Of a DNA stretch of 10,263 nt, positions 1-6,964 are shown piece after piece. Each line of letters begins with the position of its first letter. The first letter of the stretch is position 1. The notes under the pieces were generated by a model. That model ran no database searches and was not told the DNA's origin. It was given only the letters and a program-made list of their open reading frames with translations. This DNA comes from an uncultured Succinatimonas sp. (GTDB lineage: Bacteria; Pseudomonadota; Gammaproteobacteria; Enterobacterales; Succinivibrionaceae). The position numbers and the translations under genes are program-made. Location: contig NZ_CAJKVK010000073.1 of NCBI RefSeq assembly GCF_905203285.1, forward strand, positions 1 to 10,263, written 5' to 3'.

Positions 1-34
1 GCAAATCATCCTGTGTTAAAACCTTATAATCCAT
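1..34 (-). CDS. Possible divergent gene, first 11 codons only
   Basis: A minus-strand ATG at 34-32 opens a frame that runs off the window edge after 11 codons (MDYKVLTQDDL). A purine-rich AGGAGG (plus-strand CCTCCT at 47-52) lies upstream and is the best Shine-Dalgarno match in this part of the window. Its spacing of 12 nt to the ATG is longer than usual. Too little protein is visible to name a family. If real, the gene is divergent from pstS and shares the intergenic region of about 150 bp with it. The call rests only on the ribosome binding site and the open frame. Confidence 0.4.
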   Translation of the reverse strand, partial: MDYKVLTQDDL

Positions 35-106
35 AGCTTTACAAACCCTCCTGTTCCTGCCTTGGATTGATATAGCATAATTCCTTTATTTTTGTGCGCT
101 ATGCCC

Positions 107-124
107 GCTGTCTGAACAGACAGC
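107..124. promoter_or_regulatory. Perfect 18-bp palindrome upstream of pstS, candidate operator
   Basis: The sequence GCTGTCTG-AA-CAGACAGC is an inverted repeat with 8-bp arms and a 2-bp centre. It covers the -35 position relative to the TATAAT at 132-137. The left part, CTGTCTG followed by AACA, resembles one half-site plus the A-rich spacer of the enterobacterial Pho box (CTGTCAT repeats). The second half is inverted rather than directly repeated, so it does not fit the head-to-tail PhoB dimer. It also satisfies the bare CTG-N10-CAG outline of a gammaproteobacterial LexA box, but the centre lacks the usual AT alternation. No T-tract follows on either strand, so a terminator is unlikely. Confidence 0.5.
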
Positions 125-137
125 AGCATGATATAAT
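109..137 (+). promoter_or_regulatory. Probable pstS promoter with consensus -10
   Basis: TATAAT at 132-137 is a perfect sigma-70 -10 hexamer, 46 bp upstream of the pstS ATG. The hexamer 17 bp further upstream (109-114, TGTCTG) is a poor -35 and lies inside the palindrome. A good -10 with a poor -35 is what activator-dependent promoters such as Pho-regulon promoters look like. PhoB is the expected activator by analogy with known pst promoters, but no clean pair of direct 11-bp repeats is visible. Confidence 0.55.
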
Positions 138-183
138 GAAACCGTAATAACCGTTTCTGTTTTCCATTGTGGGGTATGACTTT

Positions 184-990
184 ATGAAAAAACAAATCGT
201 TTCAGTTTTAGCCGCTATGTGCTTAACTGCAGCTGTCGCTACCCCCTCTTTTGCCGAAATGACCGTTTCAACCGACGGTTCAACTTCAATGGAGAAAGTT
301 ATCGGCTCTTTAGGCGAAGCTTTTTCCAACAAGTATGATGATGTAACCTTCACCTACAATCCTACCGGTTCAGGTTCAGGCATCACCGCTGCTGAGGAAG
401 GACGCTGCGATATCGGTTTGTCAAGCCGTGCTTTAAAAGCTGACGAAGCCAAAACTTTGGACGGCGCCACTTTAGCTTTAGACGGTATCGTCGTTGTCGT
501 TAACCCAGCTAACAAAGTTAACGACCTCTCAATCGATCAGATTGCAAAAATTTTCAAGGGTGAAGTAACTTCATGGAAAGATGTCGGCGGCGCTGACAAC
601 CCGATCGTTCTTATCGGCCGTGAAGCAGGTTCAGGCACCCGTGACGGTTTTGAAACCATCACCAATACTAAAGATGCCTGCAAATATCGTCAGGAACTCA
701 CCTCCACCGGTGACGTTATGACCGTAGTATCAAAGAACGAAAACGCTATCGGCTACATTTCCTTAGCTTCCATGAACGACAAGGTTAAGGGCGTTACTGT
801 TGAAGGCGTTGCCGCTACCGAGCCTACCATCGCCGACGGCTCCTACAAGATTCAAAGACCGTTTGTTTTAGTTACCAAGAAAGGCGCCAAGCTTTCTGAA
901 GGTGCACAGAAATTCATCGATTTTGCTTTCTCCGATGAAGCCAAGCCCATCCTTATCAAGGCCGGCGTTGTTCCTGTAGCCAAGAAATAA
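184..990 (+). CDS. pstS: Phosphate ABC transporter, periplasmic phosphate-binding protein PstS
   Basis: This 268-residue protein captures inorganic phosphate in the periplasm and hands it to the PstCAB importer. A Sec signal peptide is clear: KK at 2-3, a hydrophobic core at about 5-20, and cleavage probably after SFA (residue 24). The lone Cys13 lies inside the hydrophobic core and is not preceded by a lipobox, so this is not a lipoprotein. Phosphate-loop motifs of the PBP-like family are visible: STDGSTSM near the mature N-terminus, PTGSGSG followed by CDIGLSSR, and GREAGSGTRDGF. The ATG at 184 was chosen because the signal peptide starts there. An in-frame GTG at 169 would add five residues. 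A GGGG at 171-174 is a weak ribosome site. The protein resembles the short clostridial PstS forms more than the longer (about 320-residue) E. coli type. A strong terminator follows the gene. Confidence 0.95.
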   Translation: MKKQIVSVLAAMCLTAAVATPSFAEMTVSTDGSTSMEKVIGSLGEAFSNKYDDVTFTYNPTGSGSGITAAEEGRCDIGLSSRALKADEAKTLDGATLALDGIVVVVNPANKVNDLSIDQIAKIFKGEVTSWKDVGGADNPIVLIGREAGSGTRDGFETITNTKDACKYRQELTSTGDVMTVVSKNENAIGYISLASMNDKVKGVTVEGVAATEPTIADGSYKIQRPFVLVTKKGAKLSEGAQKFIDFAFSDEAKPILIKAGVVPVAKK

Positions 991-1034
991 TCTTAAGTAA
1001 AAACACTTAAAACCTAAATTATCAAATGTGCCCC

Positions 1035-1068
1035 AAGCAGGTCGTAAACCCCGATGACCTGCTTTTTT
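1035..1068 (+). terminator. Intrinsic terminator between pstS and pstC
   Basis: AAGCAGGTC (1035-1043) pairs perfectly with GACCTGCTT (1056-1064) around a 12-nt loop, and a run of six T ends at 1068. It sits inside the operon, 45 nt after the pstS stop and just before pstC. Partial readthrough would give much more pstS mRNA than pstCAB mRNA, matching the excess of binding protein over permease usual for ABC importers. An ATG at 1054 lies in the loop just before the 3' arm and is therefore not a credible pstC start. Confidence 0.85.
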
Positions 1069-1080
1069 CGGAACAAAAAT

Positions 1081-1959
1081 ATGCTAAAAAAACAAGGTAC
1101 CGGCATTAATGTCGAACAAATCGCCCATATGGTGTTTTTGTTTCTCGGCATTCTAAACGTCGGCTTCGTGCTGGTCATCTGCATCTACTTGGTTATAGCA
1201 GGTCTTCCAGCTATCAAAGAAATCGGTCTTATCGATTTCCTTTTCGGAACAAAATGGGCATCTACCGCAGCTAACCCGCAATTCGGTATTTTGCCGTTTA
1301 TCTTAACTTCCATTTACGGTACTGCAGGCGCAATCATTATCGGTTTACCACTGGGCTTCTTTACTGCCGTATATCTGGCAAAATTTGCACCGCGTCACGT
1401 TTATAAATTCGTTTCCCCGTTAATCGATTTGTTGGCCGGAATTCCTTCCGTAGTCTACGGTTTTATCGGTATGTTGGTTCTGGTTCCAGGAATTCAGGTT
1501 ATCTTCGATTTGCCTGACGGTTCAAGCTTGCTTGCTTCAATTCTTGTTTTGGCAATCATGATTTTGCCTTCCATCATTAAAGTATCGATTACCGCAATTC
1601 AAGCTGTTCCTGAGGAATACGAGTTAGGATCTCTTGCCTTAGGCGCAACCGAAATTGAAACCTATTACAAAGTAATGGTTCCTGCGGCAAAAAGCGGTAT
1701 CGCAGCTGCCGTGGTATTGGGTGTAGGCCGTGCCATCGGTGAAGCAATGGCCGTTATGATGGTTGCCGGCAACGCTCCCAACATGCCGTCTCTATTTGAA
1801 AGCGTACGCTTCCTGACCACCGCCGTAGCAAGTGAAATGTCCTACTCCTCAGGCTTGCAGCGCGACGCATTGTTCTCAATTGCATTAGTTCTGTTCGTTT
1901 TCATTATGCTTATTAATGCAACCTTGAACCTCGTCTTAAAACATAGAGGTAAAAATTAA
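1081..1959 (+). CDS. pstC: Phosphate ABC transporter, permease subunit PstC
   Basis: This 292-residue inner-membrane protein forms one half of the phosphate channel, paired with PstA. The hydrophobic profile fits six membrane helices, the first at about 15-40. The binding-protein-dependent transport (EAA-loop) signature is visible in the second half as EYELGSLALGA, then KVMVPAAKSGI and GRAIGEAMAVMM. The PstC/PstA hallmark LAGIPSVVYGFIG lies in the middle. The ATG at 1081 is preferred over the ATG at 1054, because the latter lies in the upstream terminator and adds a non-homologous leader (MTCFFRNKN). GGA at 1070-1072 may serve as a weak ribosome site. The stop overlaps the pstA start by one base (TAATG), suggesting translational coupling. 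Confidence 0.95.
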   Translation: MLKKQGTGINVEQIAHMVFLFLGILNVGFVLVICIYLVIAGLPAIKEIGLIDFLFGTKWASTAANPQFGILPFILTSIYGTAGAIIIGLPLGFFTAVYLAKFAPRHVYKFVSPLIDLLAGIPSVVYGFIGMLVLVPGIQVIFDLPDGSSLLASILVLAIMILPSIIKVSITAIQAVPEEYELGSLALGATEIETYYKVMVPAAKSGIAAAVVLGVGRAIGEAMAVMMVAGNAPNMPSLFESVRFLTTAVASEMSYSSGLQRDALFSIALVLFVFIMLINATLNLVLKHRGKN

Positions 1960-2816
1960 TGCAAAACAATCTTCCTTTAAGACGTAAAGCCTACTGCGGC
2001 ACCATGAATTTTATGATGCTGCTATGCACCGGCATTACCGTGGCATTGACCTTCTTCCTCATCATTTACATAGCAGTAGAGTCAATTCCGCACTTTTCCG
2101 TCAAAATCTTGACTACCAAACCGAGCTATCTTGATGACAGCATCGGCGTGCTGCCGGATATTTTAAATACCATTTATATCATTATCACCACCTTGGTATT
2201 CGTTCTGCCTTTGGGCATCGGTGCGGCCATTTATCTTACCGAGTATGCTAAATCTAAAAAGCTTGTAGGTATGATTGAATACGCAATTGAGTCACTTGCA
2301 GGTATTCCTTCCATTATTTACGGTCTTACCGGTATGCTCATTTTCTGCCAGTTCTTTTCACTAAAAACCTCATTGCTGTCAGGTGCTTTAACTTTGGTGA
2401 TCATGAACTTGCCGACCATCATCCGTACTGTTCAGGAAAGTCTTAAAACCGTTCCGCAGGGATACCGTGAAGGCGCTTTCGGACTCGGCGCAGGCAAATG
2501 GCATATGATTAGAACCGTGGTTCTGCCCTGCTGCATCGACGGTATCGTTACAGGTTGTATTTTGGCAACGGGCCGTATGATAGGCGAATCTGCAGCGTTG
2601 CTCTTTACCGCCGGCTTTGCGCATGCGTTAAACGGCTTCTTTGACGCTTTAACCCATTCGGGTGCCACCTTGACCGTTGCTCTATATGTTTACGCTAAAG
2701 AGCAAGGCGAATTTGAAGTAGCCTTCGTTATTGCGGCAATCCTCCTCGTGCTCTCATTTATTACCAATATGTCAGCCTCCTACGTGGGCAAAAGATTTCA
2801 AAAAAGTAAAGGTTAA
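1959..2816 (+). CDS. pstA: Phosphate ABC transporter, permease subunit PstA
   Basis: This is the second channel-forming permease, 285 residues. It starts with a basic, cytoplasmic N-terminus (LRRKAY), then a first membrane helix at about residues 17-40. Like PstC it contains the LAGIPSIIYGLTG motif and an EAA loop (GYREGAFGLGAGKWHMIRTVVLP), followed by ATGRMIGESAALLFTAG. That helix carries polar residues typical of Pst permeases. The ATG overlaps the pstC stop by one base, and an AGAGG at 1945-1949 provides the ribosome site. pstB follows after 5 nt. Length and motifs are normal for the family. Confidence 0.95.
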   Translation: MQNNLPLRRKAYCGTMNFMMLLCTGITVALTFFLIIYIAVESIPHFSVKILTTKPSYLDDSIGVLPDILNTIYIIITTLVFVLPLGIGAAIYLTEYAKSKKLVGMIEYAIESLAGIPSIIYGLTGMLIFCQFFSLKTSLLSGALTLVIMNLPTIIRTVQESLKTVPQGYREGAFGLGAGKWHMIRTVVLPCCIDGIVTGCILATGRMIGESAALLFTAGFAHALNGFFDALTHSGATLTVALYVYAKEQGEFEVAFVIAAILLVLSFITNMSASYVGKRFQKSKG

Positions 2817-2821
2817 TACTC

Positions 2822-3577
2822 ATGGCTAAAGTATTTCAAGTTAAAGATTTCAATCTTTATTACGGCGATCACCGCGCGCTGATTGATATCAATATGGATA
2901 TCGATGAAAACGCCATCACCGCTCTCATCGGACCGTCAGGCTGCGGTAAATCGACCTTCATTAAAACTTTAAATCGAATGAACGACCTCATTCCGTCAGT
3001 AAGAACCACCGGTTCAATTCTATACCGCAATGAGGAAATTTTAGACAAGAACCTCGACGTCACCTCTTTGCGCCGTCAGGTAGGTATGGTTTTCCAGAAA
3101 CCCAATCCGTTCCCGATGAGCATTTATGACAATATCGCCTACGGTCCTCGTACTCACGGCATCAAAAACAAAGCACAGCTTGACGAAATTGTCGAAAAAT
3201 CCTTAATCGACGCCGCGATTTTTGACGAAGTGAAAGATCGCCTTAAGTCTTCAGCCTTAGGCTTATCGGGCGGACAGCAGCAAAGACTGTGCATCGCAAG
3301 AGCCCTTGCCGTAAAACCCGACGTTCTTTTGATGGACGAGCCGACATCAGCTCTTGATCCGATTTCCACTTCAAAAATTGAAGATTTGGTCCTTGAACTT
3401 AAGCAAAAATACAGCATCATTATCGTTACGCATAACATGCAGCAGGCAGTTCGTATCTCCGATACCACCGCCTTCTTCTTACTTGGCGACCTAATCGAGT
3501 ACGGTAAAACCGATCAGATTTTCAACACTCCAAAAGATAAAAGAACCGAAGATTACATCAGCGGGAGATTCGGATAA
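2822..3577 (+). CDS. pstB: Phosphate ABC transporter, ATP-binding protein PstB
   Basis: This 251-residue ATPase powers phosphate import at the cytoplasmic face of PstC/PstA. Every ABC motif is intact: Walker A GPSGCGKST at 37-45, the Q-loop at Q92 (VFQKPNPFPMSIYDNI, a PstB-specific stretch), signature LSGGQ at 148-152, Walker B VLLMDEP at 168-174, D-loop SALDP, and switch His204 in VTHNM. The C-terminus ends in the usual PstB form, EDYISGRFG. AAAGG at 2808-2812, overlapping the pstA end, is the ribosome site. The stop overlaps the phoU ATG by one base. Confidence 0.97.
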   Translation: MAKVFQVKDFNLYYGDHRALIDINMDIDENAITALIGPSGCGKSTFIKTLNRMNDLIPSVRTTGSILYRNEEILDKNLDVTSLRRQVGMVFQKPNPFPMSIYDNIAYGPRTHGIKNKAQLDEIVEKSLIDAAIFDEVKDRLKSSALGLSGGQQQRLCIARALAVKPDVLLMDEPTSALDPISTSKIEDLVLELKQKYSIIIVTHNMQQAVRISDTTAFFLLGDLIEYGKTDQIFNTPKDKRTEDYISGRFG

Positions 3578-4230
3578 TGAGAAACAATTATACAAAGCAG
3601 CTTGAAGAGCTTAAAAAAGAGCTTATTTTAATGGGATCTTTATGTGAAAACATGTTAAAAGACGCTCTTGACGCTTTTGAACAAAATGATAATGCCAAGG
3701 CTTCAGTCATTGCGGAGTCGGACGATAAAATCGACGCCAAAGAAAGCGAAATCGAAGCTTTATGTCTGTCGCTTATTCTTCATCAGCAGCCGGTAGCTTC
3801 AGATTTGCGCTTAATATCTTCAAGTTTTAAGATCATTACTGATTTAGAGCGCATAGGCGATCAGGCAAGCGATATCGCCGAAATTGCCCTGCGTCTTAAA
3901 TATGAAGATAACGAGAACTTCAAAGAATTGTCCGAAATGGCAAAACGGACGCAAAAAATGTTCAAAGAAGCCATCGACTCTTTCGTAAAATTAGATATTG
4001 AAACCGCCAAAGGTGTTTTGGCTCAGGATGATATCGTAGACGAACACTTTATCAAGATGCGTTCACGTCTTATCTCCTTAATCGAGAAAAACGATCATGA
4101 AGCCAGAATTCCTCTTGATATGCTTTTAATTGCCAAATATCTGGAACGAATCGCCGATCATTCCTGTAATGTCGCCAACTGGATAATTTTCGCAATAACC
4201 GGACATCATTCCTCCGGCGAAATTATCTAA
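3577..4230 (+). CDS. phoU: Phosphate signalling adaptor PhoU
   Basis: This 217-residue, all-helical cytoplasmic protein restrains the PhoR kinase when PstSCAB reports ample phosphate. Two PhoU repeats are visible, each with the metal-binding signature: DLERIGDQASDIAE at 89-102 and YLERIADHSCNVAN at 188-201. The length is slightly below the roughly 235-240 residues of enterobacterial PhoU. The gene begins on the last base of the pstB stop (TAATG), with GGGAG at 3563-3567 as ribosome site. Its position between transporter and two-component genes fits its bridging role. A 48-nt gap with a hairpin separates it from phoB. Confidence 0.95.
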   Translation: MRNNYTKQLEELKKELILMGSLCENMLKDALDAFEQNDNAKASVIAESDDKIDAKESEIEALCLSLILHQQPVASDLRLISSSFKIITDLERIGDQASDIAEIALRLKYEDNENFKELSEMAKRTQKMFKEAIDSFVKLDIETAKGVLAQDDIVDEHFIKMRSRLISLIEKNDHEARIPLDMLLIAKYLERIADHSCNVANWIIFAITGHHSSGEII

Positions 4231-4237
4231 AGACAAC

Positions 4238-4263
4238 GCCCTTAGCCGTGTAAGGCTAAGGGC
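4238..4263 (+). promoter_or_regulatory. 10-bp hairpin between phoU and phoB
   Basis: GCCCTTAGCC (4238-4247) pairs perfectly with GGCTAAGGGC (4254-4263) around the loop GTGTAA. Only a short ATTTA follows, so it is a weak or leaky intrinsic terminator at best. It could also be an mRNA processing or stabilising element separating the pst and phoBR segments. The phoB ribosome site GAGG (4270-4273) begins 7 nt after the stem. Confidence 0.6.
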
Positions 4264-4278
4264 ATTTATGAGGTCATT

Positions 4279-4944
4279 ATGATTTACTGTGTAGAAGATG
4301 ATACCAACATAAGAGAAATAGAAATCTACACTTTAAAATCTTTAGGTCTTGAAGCCGAAGGTTTTGAAGACGGAAAAGCTTTTTTTACCGCCCTTGAAAA
4401 TAACGTTCCCGATCTCGTTATTCTTGACGTTATGCTTCCCGATCTTGACGGTATCGAAATTTTAAAACGCCTTAAATCCAATCACAAAACAAGAGATCTG
4501 CCGGTTATCATGGCAACCGCCCGCGGTGCTGAATTTGAAAAAGTACAAGCACTTGATATCGGAGCTGACGATTATCTTGCCAAACCTTTTTCCATGATTG
4601 AAATGGCGGCAAGAGTAAAAGCCGTACTGCGCCGCTGCCATAAAGACACGTCTTCAATTATCACCGTAGATAAATTAAAGATTAATGAAGAAAGCCGCAC
4701 CATCTCCGTTAATGACATAGAAGTGGATCTTACTTATAAAGAATTTGAGCTTTTACTCCTTCTAGTCAAGCATGAAGGCCGTGTATATTCACGCGAACAG
4801 CTTTTAGACATCGTCTGGGGAACCGACTACGACGGCGAAAGCCGTACCGTTGACGTACACATAAGAACCTTAAGACAAAAACTCATGTCCATGGACTATA
4901 TAATAAAAACAGTCCGCGGCATCGGTTATAAGGCAGAATTTTGA
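4279..4944 (+). CDS. phoB: Phosphate-regulon response regulator PhoB (OmpR/PhoB family)
   Basis: This 221-residue two-domain transcription factor activates genes for phosphate scavenging. The receiver domain (about 1-118) has the acidic pair Asp7/Asp8, phospho-acceptor Asp50 in VILDVMLPDLDG, Thr80 and Lys102 (DYLAKPF). The C-terminal winged-helix domain (about 128-220) shows the typical YKEFELLLLL and RTVDVHIRTLRQKL stretches, including the recognition helix. The start at 4279 follows a good GAGG ribosome site with a 5-nt spacer. Its last four bases overlap the likely TTG start of phoR. Assignment as PhoB rather than another OmpR-type regulator rests on its place directly behind pst-phoU. Confidence 0.9.
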   Translation: MIYCVEDDTNIREIEIYTLKSLGLEAEGFEDGKAFFTALENNVPDLVILDVMLPDLDGIEILKRLKSNHKTRDLPVIMATARGAEFEKVQALDIGADDYLAKPFSMIEMAARVKAVLRRCHKDTSSIITVDKLKINEESRTISVNDIEVDLTYKEFELLLLLVKHEGRVYSREQLLDIVWGTDYDGESRTVDVHIRTLRQKLMSMDYIIKTVRGIGYKAEF

Positions 4945-6695
4945 TTAAAGTAATTGAAAAGACCGCCAATATCAGCATGAAGCGTAAAATTTTCTGGACG
5001 GTCTTGAGTTCTTTTTTGCTTGTCTTGATCGCGACACTGACCATTGTGCTCGTGATCATGCACAACTCTTATGTAAATACTGAAAAATCCCGCCTGCAGC
5101 AATTTACAAGCAATGCTGCGGCAGAAGTAAACCATTTGGGGCCTAGCTTCCTTTCGCATAACATTTTAAACAACCAATACCGCTTAACTTATATCGCCGA
5201 AGACGGTACCGTGCTTTTTGACAACGAAAATGACAGTGACACAATGGAAAACCACTATGATCGTGAAGAAATAAAAGAAGCACGATTATCAGGTGTCGGC
5301 GAAAGTATGCGTTATTCCCATACTATGGAAATGCAAACTTATTATTATGCGGTAAAACTCAATAACAACGCTGTTCTGCGCACTTCCGTCACCACCGTAA
5401 GCCTACTTACGGTTACAGCCCATATGGCGCTATACTTTGCCTTCATCATTGTCTTTTTGGGCATGATTGCTTATTTCTTCGCTTCTTGGCTTGCCAATTC
5501 CATTGTCAAACCTCTTGATGAAATCGATTTAAATCATCCTTTGTGCAATGACGCCTACAGCGAAGTACAACCGTTTTTAAGAAAGATAGAGAAACAGCAG
5601 CTGCAGATTGAATCACAACTTGAAGAGCTTGTAAGTAAAAACGAAGAATTTCTCGTTATTACCAAGAGCATGACCGAAGGTCTGCTGCTCTTAAATCGCC
5701 AGGGCATCATACTTACCGTCAATAAAACCGCCCGAAAAATTTTCAATGTTTCAGAAGACTGCATCGGTAAAAGTATTTTAAGTATTGACAGATCCAATAC
5801 CTACACTCAGGAATTTTTACTGCTGGACCGCAAAACCAAGCAAAAAATCGTTGAAATCCAAAAGGACGGCCGCGATTATCAAATTCGTTACAATCAGATT
5901 ATCGTCAACAACCGGATTGCAGGTTTTGCCCTAATCGTTATTGACGTAACGGAAAAACGCCGCGCCGAAAGACAGCGCCAGGAATTTACGGCCAACGTTT
6001 CTCATGAGCTAAAAACTCCACTGCAGTCGATTATCGGCTGTGCCGAGCTTATTGAAAACGGTTTGGTCAAAAACGGCGATCTTGAAGCTTTCGCCGGGCG
6101 CATCCGCTCTCAAGGCACCCGCCTTGTCAGATTGATTGAAGATATTATTCTGCTGTCACGGCTTGATGAACTGCATGAAAGCATGCACGAGACCGTGAGC
6201 TTCAAGCAAATCACCAAAGAAGTATTCGAAAGCATTGCGCACAAAGCCGAAGAGCATCATATCAAGCTTATTCAAGAAGGAGATGACGTCACTTATTTCG
6301 GTGTCTACCGTTATTTATACGAGCTTATCTACAACTTGTGCGACAACGCGGTCAAATACGGCAAAGACGGCGGCTTTGTCAAAGTAATCACGGAAGAGAC
6401 GGATAAAAAAATCATCTTGAAAGTCAACGATAACGGCATCGGTATTCCGATTGAACATCAGGCGCGCATTTTTGAGCGTTTTTATCGTGTCGACAAGAGC
6501 CATTCCCGCCGTATGGGCGGAACGGGGCTCGGTCTTTCCATCGTCAAGCGCGTAGTTTTGTTCCATAAAGGTAAAATCAAGCTTGAAAGCAAAGAAGGGA
6601 TCGGTTCAACCTTTACGGTTTGCTTTAAAAAGCGCTTAGCTCCAAATCCCGATTCAGAACAAAACGTCGAAAAAGAAACTTCAAATAAAAAGTAA
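4941..6695 (+). CDS. phoR: Phosphate-regulon sensor histidine kinase PhoR, large clostridial-style architecture
   Basis: This membrane kinase, up to 584 residues, phosphorylates PhoB under phosphate limitation. Order of parts: first membrane helix at about 17-40, an extracytoplasmic domain at about 41-155 (LTYIAEDGTVLFDN looks like a PAS/Cache-type fold), second helix at about 158-184, a short HAMP-like coil, a PAS domain at about 240-340, HisKA with phospho-acceptor His355 in NVSHELKTP, and the HATPase domain with N-box NLCDNAVKYG (465-474), G1 DNGIGIP and G2 GGTGLGLS. E. coli PhoR is about 430 residues and has no large periplasmic domain. This layout is closer to Gram-positive PhoR. The TTG start at 4941 gives a TTGA overlap with phoB and has AAGG at 4930-4933 upstream. 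The ATG at 4977, before MKRKIFW, is a plausible alternative with a poorer ribosome site. Confidence 0.9.
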   Translation: MIKVIEKTANISMKRKIFWTVLSSFLLVLIATLTIVLVIMHNSYVNTEKSRLQQFTSNAAAEVNHLGPSFLSHNILNNQYRLTYIAEDGTVLFDNENDSDTMENHYDREEIKEARLSGVGESMRYSHTMEMQTYYYAVKLNNNAVLRTSVTTVSLLTVTAHMALYFAFIIVFLGMIAYFFASWLANSIVKPLDEIDLNHPLCNDAYSEVQPFLRKIEKQQLQIESQLEELVSKNEEFLVITKSMTEGLLLLNRQGIILTVNKTARKIFNVSEDCIGKSILSIDRSNTYTQEFLLLDRKTKQKIVEIQKDGRDYQIRYNQIIVNNRIAGFALIVIDVTEKRRAERQRQEFTANVSHELKTPLQSIIGCAELIENGLVKNGDLEAFAGRIRSQGTRLVRLIEDIILLSRLDELHESMHETVSFKQITKEVFESIAHKAEEHHIKLIQEGDDVTYFGVYRYLYELIYNLCDNAVKYGKDGGFVKVITEETDKKIILKVNDNGIGIPIEHQARIFERFYRVDKSHSRRMGGTGLGLSIVKRVVLFHKGKIKLESKEGIGSTFTVCFKKRLAPNPDSEQNVEKETSNKK

Positions 6696-6699
6696 AACT

Positions 6700-6740
6700 A
6701 TTTTTCTCTTCCACGTCATTTTACAGAGGAAGAGAAAAAT
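6700..6740. terminator. 13-bp inverted repeat after phoR, possible bidirectional terminator
   Basis: ATTTTTCTCTTCC (6700-6712) and GGAAGAGAAAAAT (6728-6740) are perfect inverted copies around a 15-nt loop. The repeat begins 4 nt after the phoR stop and ends next to the stop of the minus-strand relic at 6741, so it could serve both strands. No T-run follows the stem on either strand, so a standard Rho-independent mechanism is uncertain. Confidence 0.55.
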
Positions 6741-6964
6741 CTATTTAAACGCATCAGCCAATTCTGAAAATATCACTAAAGACACATTTCCCATTTGTTT
6801 TGCTCTTTCTTCGCAGCCTTGAGTAAAGCCGTTTTTTGCAAACAAAAACAAATGAACATGCATGCAGGAAAATAATTTACTCTTTAAGGACAAATGTTCC
6901 AATACGCCTACATCAACTTTTTCATTAGTCCATTTGCATGAGGAAATGCTTTACGGTCGCCGTT
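6741..6964 (-). pseudogene. Relic of the C-terminal end of a DUF234-type AAA ATPase
   Basis: On the minus strand, 69 codons are open from 6950 down to a TAG at 6741-6743. The protein reads like a conserved C-terminal domain: CKWTNEKVDVGVLEHL, then LFAKNGFTQGC, then MGNVSLVIFSEL. From memory this matches the C-terminus of AAA ATPases carrying the DUF234 domain, whose usual core is GECKWTNEKV followed by YLFSKSGFT. The frame is blocked upstream by TAA at 6951-6953. A shifted frame at 6944-6964 reads NGDRKAF, which is what normally precedes the ECKW motif, so a frameshift is likely close to a run of nine identical bases (6963-6971). The catalytic-looking Glu of ExK is Ser here. No ATPase domain remains. 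Decay looks real, though family identity was not tested by search. Confidence 0.65.

Noticed and set aside
140..154. Direct repeat AACCGT-aat-AACCGT upstream of pstS as a Pho box
   Set aside because: The repeat period is 9 bp instead of 11, the sequence is unlike CTGTCAT, and it lies downstream of the -10 element, where an activator site is not expected.
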